Origin: Sipunculus nudus
Lineage: Eukaryota > Annelida > Sipuncula > Golfingiida > Sipunculidae
Direction of reading: 5' to 3'
DNA: 64,000 nucleotides
Assembly (NCBI GenBank): GCA_026874595.1
Contig: CM049311.1
Span: 70,972,453 to 71,036,452, forward strand
Shown here piece after piece: positions 35,131-46,496 of this stretch (positions are counted from its first letter, which is position 1; every line of letters starts with the position of its first letter). The translations under genes and the position numbers were made by a program. The notes below the pieces were generated by a model. It was not told the DNA's origin. It was given only the letters and a program-made list of their open reading frames with translations, and searched no databases.

Positions 35131-36330
35131 AAAAAACATTTCAATTAAAAAAAGTAAGTGTCAATATATATTTTACATGTTTACTTTGCACAAAGTACTC
35201 AATGTTCTGAAATGATGAAATGAAAAGTAAATAAAATTTTTTTTTTTTATCTTAACAACTTAAGTTTGTATGCAAATGATACCTCAATTGATAAGTGTGG
35301 AAATCACAATAACTTAGAGAAATAAATAATATAACAGATGATGATGATTCCAAGCCTATGAACAACTGGAGGTTTTCCCAATAGACTTAGAAAGTGAAAA
35401 TGCTGGCTCCGAATCCTGTGGCTGAGTGATTATAAGTGTGCAAGATCTGCTAGAGGGGAAGGCAATAAAATAACAAATAAAAAATTATCTATAAATAAGT
35501 GCTCTAATGTTCTCTTGAGACTTAAAGGCAATGGCCATTAGTACTCGACCTATAAGTTTGAAAAACAAATACTAACATCAAGTGATAGTTTCTGTCATAC
35601 ATTCAGGAGTGGCATAAGTGCCAGACATTTACTAACACAATATCTTCATCAACAGGGATTCTGGTGACAGTAATATTTTCTTTCCTATATTGGTGGTTGT
35701 CACTCCTAGAGTATCATTAAACATATCAGTTTTAACATCAGTAGGTGACAGGGATGCACTGTTACCCCCCAAGGTAAATTTGCTGTCATGTGACTTCAAA
35801 GGAATGTACACAACAAGGTGTCCATTTCATCAGACTAGCATTTATAACAGCACATCCATCAAGTTGAAAGTTGAAATATGCCAAGAAAGTAATTGAATTG
35901 TTTTCTCTGTTTACACTGGCTATGGTGTTGCTCTGGTGATGGACAGACCACAATGTATGCCTCAAGGATTGTAGTTTAATTAAGTCACCTTTTATTTGTT
36001 ACAGTAATTCTAAAGAATTAAAAAAAAGGAAATAATTTTAAAATGTAACATCTTTACAAAAAATTAACAAAAGTTCAATTCAATTAAGCAGAAAGTTACA
36101 GCAGGATGCTAATTTAACTGTTCCTGATACATCAAATAATTTTATGATATTTCAATGCAAAACATTAAATAAATTTTAATATTTTATTCCTGTTAACAAG
36201 TTTATAAAAAATAAATCTATCATTTCTTTTGATAATTTTAAATTTAAATAAAAATTTATTTTTCTTTTAGAAACTGCAAGTTTATATAAGTGGTTTAACT
36301 AACAGCAGATTTCAATTTGGCTGGCATATA
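35131..36330. other. AT-rich unique DNA, no gene seen
   Basis: No supported gene. The open frame at 35690-35896 is short and has no splice or start context. Confidence 0.5.
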
Positions 36331-36331
36331 T

Positions 36332-36402
36332 AGGTACATGAACCCAAGCTCTCATATTCAAAATACGCTCTTTACACAGCGCTTTAACTATAGGCCTACT
36401 AC
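36332..36402 (-). mobile_element. Possible tRNA-derived SINE head
   Basis: On the minus strand TAGTTAAAGCGC and GGGTTCATGTACC lie about 58 nt apart, in the positions of box A and box B of a tRNA. TTTTGAATATGAGAG occupies the anticodon-arm region. The box B match lacks the usual TTCGA core, so this is weak. The flanking higher-GC sequence could be the SINE body or unrelated. Confidence 0.3.
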
Positions 36403-37060
36403 CTATGTGGTAAGCGCCATTTGTTATGACCTCGTATCCTGAATTGCTACACCAGAGGGGAGCACTGTATTTTTGTCCAATCAGATGAGACCTTGTGCTG
36501 GAAGACACGGCCAAGCGAGGAATACACAGAGCCAATCATATTCATTTTGTTTTGAGTGACAGCTCATCGCCCCGGTAACTGTCTGAACAGGCCAAAGGCT
36601 TAGAGAGAATTGCCGCAGACGTAGTTTGCTTAGTGCCTTGGGCACATATGATGCCCGGCAGGTGAGCTGTAATTCAAACGAAATGTAACAACAAAGGCTG
36701 CGTGCACACCTCGCTGGCTGGTTTCAGTTCTGAAGACAACAGATACATGGCTATGCTGACCCAGTCATACTGTCAGAATCAAATCGGTCGATGATGCAAG
36801 AATGCAGAGGGAGCAATTAAAATTCAACCATAAAATGTCTTCAAAAGGCGCTTGAAGCGCAGCTATGGGCAGAGCCAGGATGCCTGTGATTGTTTATTGA
36901 CATCTGGTTGGCTGCTTGTCACATTATACGCACATTTTTTTCAGCGGACAACGAACCGCCATCTGGTGTCTAAATATATCATAAACAGTCAAAGCTGGCA
37001 GCATGAAAATCAGTTGCTTCTTTAGAAGTGTAAGATTTCTGCTGCCTCGGGAGCATAATA
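36403..37060. promoter_or_regulatory. CpG-richer unique block, possible regulatory region
   Basis: For about 650 bp CpG dinucleotides are markedly denser than in the rest of the window (CGCAGACG, GGCGCTTGAAGCGC, CGGACAACGAACCG). It includes two CCAAT-type boxes (GTCCAATCAG near 36476, GCCAATCA near 36531), several CATCTG E-boxes and a CTCF-like site at 36956-36969. AGGCGCTTGAAGCGCAG near 36847 contains a GCGCTT/AAGCGC inverted repeat. No TATA box or open frame defines a promoter, so this could equally be an enhancer or a GC-rich remnant. Confidence 0.3.
36956..36969 (-). promoter_or_regulatory. CTCF-like site
   Basis: On the minus strand ACACCAGATGGCGG agrees with the CTCF core CCASYAGRKGGCRS at 13 of 14 positions. 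It sits in the CpG-richer block and outside any recognised repeat. Confidence 0.45.
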
Positions 37061-37559
37061 CATAATTGAATTGCTCATCCTCCCTTAGTCTATGTAGTAT
37101 GTAGTATGTACATTTAGTTTCTTTTGAGAAGTTTATTGCATTGATCCAAGGTTCATGAATTAATATGTCAAGAATCTAAAAATCATGTGAAAATTTTAAA
37201 AAACTGTTTCTGGAGGGAAAATTACATTTCGGGTATACAAAATTGGAAGCTACAATATTTATAAGTTATGGCATGTGAAGAGTGGAAAATTCACTAACCT
37301 AAAAGGATAGGCAAAAAAATACCCTATAACATGTATGAAAGGTTTTTTTTTGGAAATATAATATTGTTTACAAGTATGATTTCAATGGCTTCACTAAGAA
37401 CATAAAAAGTAGGGAGTAATAATTCAATCCATTCACACACCTCTGGTGGTAGCATCAGAGAGACCTTTTGAATGTAACAGCTTAGACACCAAGTGCTAAT
37501 TGACAATCTGTTACCGGGTCCCCTGGCCACCTGAGTGGAGCATGGTACAGAGCAGTAAA
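37061..37559. other. AT-rich DNA, then possible 3' UTR of the exon candidate
   Basis: GC content rises toward 37480-37559, directly downstream (in minus-strand terms) of the stop codon of the exon candidate at 37560-37760. Confidence 0.35.
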
Positions 37560-37760
37560 TCAGGACATGTTTATTTGCTGCACCACCAGGGATGCCATGC
37601 GGACTTCAATGTCCTCCTCTACAGCATTGATCACACCCACTGCAGGATGCAAGTCCAACAGTGTGTATGGATGAACACTGAACAGATGCTGGAGCAACCT
37701 CTCAACTGGCCTGCTTACCAGCACGCTCCCCATGATGAGTAATTTCTCACCAATAATTAA
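37560..37760 (-). CDS. Candidate C-terminal coding exon, unknown protein
   Basis: On the minus strand a TTGTTCAG acceptor-like site is followed by 66 open codons and a TGA at 37562-37560. The peptide starts LIIGEKLLIMGSVLVSRPVE and continues through LLQHLFSVHPYTLLDLHPAV to an acidic stretch (AVEEDIEVRM) and the end VVQQINMS. Alternating hydrophobic and charged residues look like a folded alpha-helical domain more than chance translation. GC content is higher than on both sides. The pyrimidine tract is weak, and an in-frame ATG at codon 10 would allow a short protein of 56 residues. The opposite strand is also open for 80 codons, so strand is not settled. I do not recognise the family. Confidence 0.35.
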   Translation of the reverse strand, partial: LIIGEKLLIMGSVLVSRPVERLLQHLFSVHPYTLLDLHPAVGVINAVEEDIEVRMASLVVQQINMS

Positions 37761-38460
37761 CTGAACAATACATTTACTGAACTTGAGATATAACACCTGA
37801 GAGGTGTGTTGTACTTTAAGATTTTCATGCAAGCATACTGCAACTTAATCTATCCTGCAGCAGAAATAGAACTTGCAGACAAGAGGCAGTGAGCAGTCCT
37901 TACTTGATTGGTTGACACAGGTATTAACAGTAATTTGCAATAGGACCAGCCTGGCTGACAAGGACCAAAGGGGGTAAGTGGGGTTATGATCATAATATTT
38001 CATGAATCATATTTTATTCATAATGTTGATAATTATACTATTGATTTTTTCCTTGGGTATGAAGATAGCTGCAGTATTTATCTTCATCTGGCAGGGGTTT
38101 TTGTTGGTTCTTCATTTAACAGAAAATGGACTTGATGCATTATTCTTATATCTTGGCACACACAGATTGCTTCCACTGTAACTCACTGACTTTGGGCCAT
38201 CATGTATACTGTTGCAATTGGAGAAGATTTGTAAAATAATGTGGGTTACAATAGAGGCTATGTGACTGTAGATAAATAAGATAAATTTGATTTATGATCT
38301 TCTCTCTGCGATCACACTGATCACATGATTAAATGGTTCTAGATGATGAAATCTTTGTCATTTATTAAATATCATACAAGTTATAAAAGTTTTTTTTGTT
38401 CTAAATCATGGTTTCTCTTAGTATGAGAAAAGTTTATTTTGTAATTGTTGTCTAATAGAT
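37761..38460. other. Unique DNA, no gene seen
   Basis: No repeat or open frame of note between the exon candidate and the minisatellite. Confidence 0.5.
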
Positions 38461-39121
38461 ATTACTCATCAGGGGAACACTGATCTAGGTACTCATCAAT
38501 GAAACATTGATCTAAATACTCATTAAGGGAACACTGATCTAGGTACTCATCAAAGGAACACAGATCTAGGTATTCTTCAAGGGAACATTGATCTAGGTAC
38601 TCATCAAGGGAACACTTATCTAGGTATTCATTAAGGGAACATTGAACTAGGTATTCATCAAGGGAACATTGATCTGGGTATTCAACAAGGGAACACATCG
38701 AGGTACTCATCAAGGGAACACTGATCTAGGTACTCATCAAGGGAACATTGAACTAGGTATTCATCAAGGGAACATTGATCTAGGTAATCATCAAGGGAAC
38801 ACTGATCTAGGTATTCATTAAGGGAACATTGATCTAGGTACTCATCAAGGGAACATTGATCTAGGTACTCATCAAGGGAACACTGATCTAGGTACTCATC
38901 AAGGGAACATTGATCTAGGTACTCATTAAGGGAACATTGATCTAGGTAATCATCAAGGGAACACTGATCTAGGTATCCATTAAGGGAACATTGATCTAGG
39001 TATTCATCAAGGGAACACTGATCTAGGTACTCATCAAGGGAACACTGATCTAGGTACTCATCAAGGGAACACTGATACAGGTAAACATTAAGCAAACATT
39101 AATCATTATTAAGGGAACATT
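38461..39121. repeat. 27-bp minisatellite, about 24 units, open on the minus strand
   Basis: Units of 27 bp carry the phrase GATCTAGGTACTCATCAAGG with scattered substitutions. Because 27 is a multiple of three and the unit lacks a minus-strand stop, it reads as a nine-residue repeat (YLDQCSLDE) for 137 codons (39095-38682) and again, after a 2-bp deletion near 38697, for 83 codons (38713-38462). Variants include synonymous changes (CAG/CAA, GAG/GAA) and replacements (D to N, D to V, E to D), without a clear excess of silent ones. Triplets of variant units recur about six units apart, indicating higher-order duplication. No splice site or start supports a gene. Confidence 0.93.
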
Positions 39122-39318
39122 GGATGATTGGAAGCCAGCAATGAGGGTCTACATATAGAGGCCTAGAATGTCTGCATTATCTAACAACACAAAATTCTAA
39201 TATTTTCTGGAAATGCCACCCTAAGGAACAGTCAGGTGACAGATGTGACAATACAGCCTTTAATGGGGTAAATCTGTATTAAGCTATTACAAATTTATCA
39301 TTTAGATGAAGTGTATAT

Positions 39319-39562
39319 TGTTATAACGGGGAATTAGGGGAGTTCTTCCCTGGCCATAACACAGTCACACGGCGCGTCAGGTGAATAACTGAGACAGTCC
39401 AAGTTGGATATTGTGCTGTTTTATTTCCAGTTGTCTTGGTTGTTATAACGGGGCATTAGGGGAGTTCTTCCCTGGCCATAACACAGTCACACGGCGCGTC
39501 AGGTGAATAACTGAGACAGTCCAAGTTGGATATTGTGCTGTTTTATTTCCAGTTGTCTTGGT
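39319..39562 (+). repeat. Nearly perfect 122-bp tandem duplication
   Basis: The unit 39319-39440 is repeated at 39441-39562 with one difference (GGAATT versus GGCATT). It begins TGTTATAACGGGG, has AGGGGAGTTCTTCCCT (a small hairpin) and CpG-rich ACACGGCGCGTCAGG, and ends TTTCCAGTTGTCTTGGT. The near identity implies a recent event. The GC and CpG content are unlike the flanks, so the unit may be a terminal repeat of a retroelement. No primer-binding site follows it, and the downstream 900 bp hold no reverse transcriptase. Confidence 0.9.
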
Positions 39563-42500
39563 TTACATGTTGATGATGGCGTGGGTCTGTCTGCCAGTTC
39601 CCAGCCCAACACAGGATTTTGTATCAGTATTACTACGTCACAAACCTTTACATCATCTTACACTTTTTCTATTGGATATTGGATGTGTGTCATTATGACA
39701 TACCTGAATGTTTAGATAACCATATATGGCTTCGGCTTTCGCCTACGCACAAACTTTTTCCTTGTTTTACCTAAAGCTCATGTAATATCATTATATTCCA
39801 GTCATTAATATATTCAGGGTATATATTTGTCTCCTGATCAATTCTGTGTGACCCAGCTACTTACTGACTCACTTTTGGTACAGTTTTCCGGTCCTAAATT
39901 ACTGCCTCATGCGCAGGCCGGTATTCACCGTACCTTTGACTTTTATATCATTTTACACTGTCATCCAGATCTAAACCTGGCTTCTGCTGATGCCTATAAT
40001 AACAGAATCTATTTTGGCTTACTTGATTAAGTTTACATTCACATGGCTATAACAATTATACCAGTCTATAGTAATCACTGGTTGTCTGCATTCAGAATTT
40101 ATGTCCATTAAAATACTCATTTATCAGCTTCTTTTCTAAACCTATATGCTAACCGACATATGGAGATCGGAATCCAAACACCTGTCTTACAATGGTAGAC
40201 AATGCGTTGGTACACCAATTTAGGCTATTATCATTTCTCTCTGTCGCTCTATCTGTCTTTCCATCTGCTGAACTGGTAACTGATCTTATGTGTACCAAAA
40301 TATTGCGTTAAAATCAGTAATTAATTATAATAGATATTAACACCTCTTACCACATAACAATATCATAGATATGATATATTCTATGAAAGCACAGGTACAG
40401 TTCTGTGGAGAACTTCTTGCTTTGAAGTGTCACATGAGGACATTTAATCATATGATCCTACAGAGAATTCATCTGATTTTACTGAAAGAAGTCACATGAC
40501 ATTTTGAACATTCCAGGTGATATGAACTTCACAACTTCTTGAAATCTATACAGTAACCTTGGCAACTATATGTAACACATACAAAAGGATGCCTTATAGT
40601 GTAACCAAATCTTGTCAGTCCTGTTGGTGAAGAACATGTTTCTGTCAATCAAAATGGAGTGGCACTGACACAATATCCAAGTAGGTCATACAGTCTTGGC
40701 TTTGTTCATTGATTCTCAGTAGGTGGCAGACTCCTCTGATGTTATCAATAGGCCCCCATGGTAACAGTGTTTCCAGAAGAACACCCTCCTTGGGACTTCT
40801 ATGTTACTGATAATGAGTCACATTATGTTAACAGTTTGAAAGCTTCAAGAACCTATCAAGTCAGTCTGAAAGAATGTAGGTGAAATCTCATTATTGAATA
40901 CACAATAAGGATTCAGCTATTGTTCTCAAACGTAAAACTGCAAAAATTCATTAAAAAAATCTGTTTGTCTGCATGAATGTGTGTGAAACCTCTATATTGC
41001 AAACATTTCAAGTATATTTAACAATTCCATTCCTCTTAAAAATCTCCTGCTTATTGCAGTATTGGTCTGAAAGAATATATATGAAATTCCTGTCACAACA
41101 AAAAATATATTTGTTTCAGCTGGGTTTCTCATATTAATCATATTTCAATGGAACCTATTATGTAATTGTAAAAAAATTTAGGGAAATTTATTTAGTTTAC
41201 AAACAATTATAGATATTTCAAGGAGAGTATATATTTTCACAAACAAATCATGTCAGTGCAAGGGAGTGCTGGAGACATCTTGTTCATAACCAGTATGCAC
41301 TAAATGCTTTCTTTTACATAACCTTGATAGTAACACCAATTTACAATCTCATGACAATGTAAAGCTGATTCAAATTCAAACAAAAGATTAGCTTTTTTCC
41401 TATATCTGAGAATCTAGTGTCCTAAATGTGATCAAGTGCTCACTGACTCGTGTCAGTTGAGCTTGAATGTGATTACATTTGAACAAAAATATATATGTGG
41501 TAAGCAAGTTCAAATTAACAGCTGCTTCATGATACATTTAATTTTGTTTTCAATATGTGATATTTAATTGGTTACTGCTTTTGAAACTGTTCTTTATTAT
41601 TTTAGGCAGAAAGCAAATCCTGAAACAATTGTGCTTATGATGATTAAATTTTGGATAAGTTTAGTTTAAACATAATTAATTTTACTGGATGATACAGATT
41701 CTGAATGCCAATAGATGCATATTACTGCATATCAATTTACATGCAATGTAACTAATGATAATGGCAAAAATCAGAAGAGACAGGGTTGATGTCTTCTTGG
41801 TCTGAAAGTTAATAAATTCAACAAAAACCCAAATCCATTGTAAAACTGTCAGAATCCAGGTAATTAAAATCTGCACTCAATAACTGCTCTGAAGCAGGAA
41901 AATATTGCAGTACACGGAGATAATAAACACAGGTATCTAAACTTTATACAGGAAGTCAAATGTTACTGAAGTTACAGTGCCAATTATGTCTGGAAAAAAA
42001 GAAAGCAAATTGGCAGACAAACAAGAAATAATAATTTCTTTCAATTTCAAATGCCATAGGTAGAATAAAAGAGAATATTACTTAAGATATAAAACATGAC
42101 ATATTCAAAGTCTTGTACCACAGTACTGATGTATATTTGAGAATGTTTGTCAATTTATTATAAAATTCATTCCCCATGCATAAAGTCAGAATGCAAATGT
42201 ACAGGTATGCTTTTCAACATATACCATGTGTGTGCTCCAGGAATGCTCTTTTATAAGTCCATCAGTTTGTATCATATCTTTAAATCAGTTGGTGCTGCCA
42301 TGAAAGGGATTAAGAAATGTCCTGTGACATGTAAGTTAAGTTTCATTTGTGACTCTCATCAGGAGCATTCAGCAGGTGGTATGCTAAAACATACCTAGAT
42401 GACTCATAAAAGTGTAATTGTTCTAGTAAGCAGACAAGGCGAATCTGCATTGTTCTTGCTCCACCCAAATTAACCTATCTTATTGTTACCTTTAAAATAG

Positions 42501-43978
42501 CCCATCCCCTGACAGACATCACCAGAACTAGGATGATGGTTGACAGAGAATAGAGCAGTTCCCTGGCACCACCATCATTAGACCATGTTCTACATACACC
42601 CCCGTAATAGCCACGCAGGTGATAATCACCGGCCTGCCCTGTCTGGCTTTTCATCAGATCCGGACTTTTATTTTCCTAATGGTTCCTATGTTACAGGCCT
42701 CTGTATGAAGACACACAGATTAAGGGGAGGTGAGCAGACTGAGGTAGAGAATAACAACCACAATCGGTTAAAGATGGCAAAAAATGTTCATTGTTTAAAC
42801 TGTGGTTTATAATGATATATAATTTAACAGCCACAGTTTGGAAAATATATAAATATAATCACACGTGAATACAGTTATCTTAGATGTACAGAACATAATT
42901 TATACAACCACAATTACTTTACCTTCATAATGATACGTACTGGGTGGCGTTGATATTTTCCACATTGTCAGTCTCTCCTTCTGGGAGTTTTTGAGTGTGT
43001 CATTTAGGTGTGCGAGCTTGACTGTGCATGTGAAATCTCAAAACGTCATAGATGGAATCTCAATGAAACTCTGCATGGAGTAAGTTTTAAGACAAACATT
43101 ACTGAGTTTGGAGTTGGTCTGGATTCAAACGTGTTGGAGGGATTTAATTTTTCCATTCATTCATCTGTCTTTATGCTTCACATATACAACATTTCAAAAA
43201 CTTATTGACAGGTTTCAATGATATTTTGTTGAAAGGCAGGTCTAAAACCAATGAAATATCAAATTTTAAGGTGTTCTGTTTTAAAGCCTGCAACTTTATG
43301 TCCGTGAGGGTATGCAGCATCAAGGTGCTTTCTATAATGGAAATGTTGCACAGAGATAAAAAAAAAGACAAGACTCAGGTACGCATAAATTCACTGCAGG
43401 AGGATTTTCTTTTTCCAGGTAAGGTAGTAGGAGTGGAGATAAGATTCAAAATACATGAAGCAATTTCCCACATGAAATAGATTGGATTAAATATTCAACA
43501 TGGATAAACACACTTAAAATTGGTAAACTTCTCTGTAGACTAAATGTCCACATAAATAACTGTCTGCGTAAAGTATGAGGTTATTACTTAATCCTACACA
43601 AGAGTTATTGTACAGGACACCTTCCCCTGTGTAAAAGATGAGCAGGTGATCATGACAAATATCTCACCAGGGGGAAGGGACCACCATGTTTTTTTTTCCC
43701 TTTCTATAATCACAGACTGTGGTAAGACTGTCTGCTGCACAAGACTTTAAAGAAGGTAAGAAACCTTAAGCTTATGCCCTGGTTACCTGAGCTGACTAAA
43801 TTAAATGGAGGCTTTATACCTTTACACCTATAGTTTGTCTGTCTGTCTGTCTGCATGGTTGTCAGTTAGCTTAAAATGTTATGGATAAATTTTGTGCATG
43901 TTGGGCAGGTGCTTCTTGTGGACACATGGAGTTAATTTATTTCTGGAGTGGTGCCTGATAAAAATTAATCATTATTCT
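39563..43978. other. Mostly unique DNA, no gene supported
   Basis: Open frames at 39533-39715, 39827-40030, 41682-41876, 42147-42398, 42585-42812 and 43008-43480 have no start, splice or homology support. A (TCTG)4 run at about 43837-43853, read on the minus strand as (CAGA)n, followed on that strand by ACTATAGG and TAGTCAGCTCAGG, recalls the end of the pearl-like family and may be a decayed copy. Confidence 0.4.
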
Positions 43979-44393
43979 TTTTTATTTTTTTTTATTTTAA
44001 TAATATATTTTTTGTTGGAGGTGACTGCCTCCATTTTTTTAATGCTAGCTTAACTAAGTATATGTACATCTGCAAATTTCCATTCCCATTTCTGACTATG
44101 TGACAGGGCAGTATCACACGCTTCCTCTCATTTTAAATCCTGGCATTAACCAGGCCCGGTGACCACTGCACCTGCGGGCCCTGGGTTGGTAATCATACCA
44201 ACGAGGACCCCCGAAAGGCGCACTCGTTTGTGAGTGAAACACAGCCGTTGAGCACGACCTTCCCATTAAGCCTGCAGGGCGCTCACCCTGGGTCGGGGCC
44301 GACCATGAAAAACCTCACCGCCTCAGCTGAGATTCGAACTCCAATCTCCCAGCTTTGAGTCCTGCGCTTTACCCTTGAGCCACAGAAGCCAGT
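43979..44393 (-). mobile_element. Full-length tRNA-derived SINE with 17-bp target duplication
   Basis: AAATTAATCATTATTCT occurs at both 43962-43978 and 44394-44410, a perfect target-site duplication. On the minus strand the element starts with a tRNA-like head (box A TGGCTCAAGGGTA near 44383, box B GAGTTCGAATCTC near 44333), continues through a GC-rich body, then an AT-richer 3' half with a TGGAGG/CCTCCA hairpin near 44020-44035, and ends in an A-rich tail (the T-rich run at 43979-44010). This is the structure of a SINE mobilised by LINE target-primed reverse transcription. Another copy is cut by the left window edge. I do not assign a named SINE family. Confidence 0.92.
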
Positions 44394-44410
44394 AAATTAA
44401 TCATTATTCT

Positions 44411-44877
44411 ATTTGTAAAACTTATTTTCACCAGCAGCTGACACCTGGTGGGGGAAATAGGTGCTATGTTAAAGGTGGGTCTCAAGAACAGGGAACACTT
44501 GAGTTGAACTACTTGGGAAAAGTGGCATTACATATGTATTTTTCTCATTATTCTATAGTATAATTATGTGGCTTCTGTCAGGCAAAAAAAATAGTTATAC
44601 TACTTACTCCATGGCAAAAGTTCCTTTCATTATAAACAAGAAACACAATGGACAGGAAAGGTGGAAGAAGGTTTGGGATTTTGTAAATGTACTATACCCC
44701 ATAAAAATCATGAGGCCAGTTTACTGCAGGTCTGCTGACCATCTGTCTGGCCTCTCGTTGCTGCCGTAGATATCAATACATGCTGGACTCACCAGATGGA
44801 TATAAGAAGCCTAAAGTAAATATTTCAGTTAGCCATCCCCAGGCCAACCTTCCACCAATCAAAACCAATCTGAGTGC
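44411..44877. other. Unique DNA, no gene seen
   Basis: The open frame at 44566-44769 has no supporting signal. No repeat recognised. Confidence 0.5.
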
Positions 44878-45130
44878 ACTACTGTAAAGTTTATAAACTA
44901 GGTTTGGTTAACACCCTGCTTAGAATCCTATTTGTTAATGCCCTCTTAGTCTTACCATAAAGTTAGTAAACTAAGCTTGATTTAAACCCTGCTTACAAAT
45001 GTGACAGTTGATTTCGCTTACTGCTACCATAATATTTATAAAGCAAGCTGTGGGTTGGGTTTAAGAATCCTAACATCCTAAGAAACCTAAGATCATACTG
45101 TAGTACTACCATACAGAATATAAACTAAGA
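44878..45130 (+). repeat. Degenerate tandem repeat, 71-82 bp unit
   Basis: ACTACTGTAAAGTTTATAAACTA (near 44878) recurs in diverged form near 44951, 45020 and 45102, each followed by a CTAAGCTTG/AACCCTGCTTA-like block. About three and a half units are present. Confidence 0.6.
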
Positions 45131-46229
45131 CATCCAAATGATTAATCAACTGCAGTGAATCTCATTTGTTGATAACTTCCCAGTGTTACTGAAATGTTTA
45201 CAAACCTAGTAACATGTGTGTATGGTGAGGTAACCGCGTCTGTGTAGGCTATCTGTATGTACTAGACAGGCCCAGAAACCAAAATGTTTGGTAAACACCA
45301 GAGCATGTATGTCTGCTCATATGGCCCTTCAGTGCCCTCAAAAGCAGAAACCACTTAAGTGCTACAACATAGGGTTGTTATCCTTGAGATCTTGACATTT
45401 TGTACACTACCATGTAGTCTCAGCAACTTTGGCATTCTGGTGAACAGTTCCAGATAATTTATTGGTCAAAGACTATATACAATCTGTTTGTCTGAAGATC
45501 AGGGGCATGGACAGTTGGTAGCAAATATACGGCACTTACCAATAGATATAACAGATCCTAAAGAATTAGTCTGATTATCAGTATGCATATTATGTGGATA
45601 TTTTATATCTGAGACCAATATTGTCAAATTAAAATTCTCTGACTAGATATCTCACTTTTTCATAAAATATATTAACTAGGCTGCACGTGTTCAGGATGAA
45701 GTCATGCCTGCCAATAAAATCCAATAAGCCAAATGTAAATCATAAACAATAGTCAAAACTATTTATCTGAACTATAACACATGCCCCAGAAATGGGATTG
45801 GTGTACAAGCCTTTATTCAACAGGTCAGATTCTCTGGTAATGCTCAAAAAGTGATCTATGAATAGCAACAGACATGTTTTACTACTGCACAGAGGAAGTG
45901 TATGAGAGCCATGTGACTGGTACACTTGCCTTGTTCTTTATTCATAAAATAGACACCAGTGTGACTTAATAAAACAAGGTCTCTGTAAGCATTGCTGCCA
46001 GAGCCTTGACAGAAGGAAAACAAGAGTGACATACTGATATAAGGTTTTTAACTGGCTTAATATACATGTATGGAGAAGGGCAAATGGTGGCAATGAACAT
46101 CTTATTTTGATATATAAGTAGGAGACAATATGACAAACTAAAACAGATTGACAGAAAGAAGAAACAATAATTAAATAACAAACAAACTGACAGAGTCTAC
46201 ACATGTAGTGACCCAGATCGTTTTGCTTC
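45131..46229. other. Unique DNA, no gene seen
   Basis: Open frames at 45740-45925 and 45938-46231 overlap each other in different frames and have no signals. Confidence 0.45.
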
Positions 46230-46496
46230 ATGATGTCAGCTGACGCCCATTACAGTTCAATCACTGCCCCTGTGTACATAAGGCCTTTCAAGCTTCAGAT
46301 GCAGAGAGCCAACAATTCAATAACAATAAACAGCTCAGCCTGTGTGGCAGTCTTCAGTAAACCAGCTTATAACAATGGTGCAAGCCCAGGGGACATGATA
46401 CGGGTCACAGGAGATTCAACAGTCAACAGTCCTTATAGATTGCTGATCACCCGCTGTCTGTGCCTCCTCACACCATCTTATAGCTCCCGCGCTTAA
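46230..46496 (+). other. GC-richer unique block with an 88-codon open frame
   Basis: The frame starts at an ATG and gives a Ser/Asn/Ala-rich peptide (MMSADAHYSSITAPVYIRPF at its start) without recognisable domains. The same block holds three SOX-type sites (AACAATT at 46311, AACAATA at 46322, AACAATGG at 46371) and a FOX-type ATAAACA overlapping the second. I consider a regulatory element at least as likely as a gene. Confidence 0.25.

Noticed and set aside
39319-39562. Hammerhead ribozyme or retrozyme in the 122-bp tandem unit
   Set aside because: I looked for the CTGANGA and GAAA core on both strands; only imperfect partial matches exist (CTGAGAC, CTGACGC).
39319-40300. LTR retrotransposon with the 122-bp repeats as LTRs
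   Set aside because: The two copies are adjacent with no internal region, no primer-binding site or polypurine tract follows, and no reverse transcriptase frame is present.
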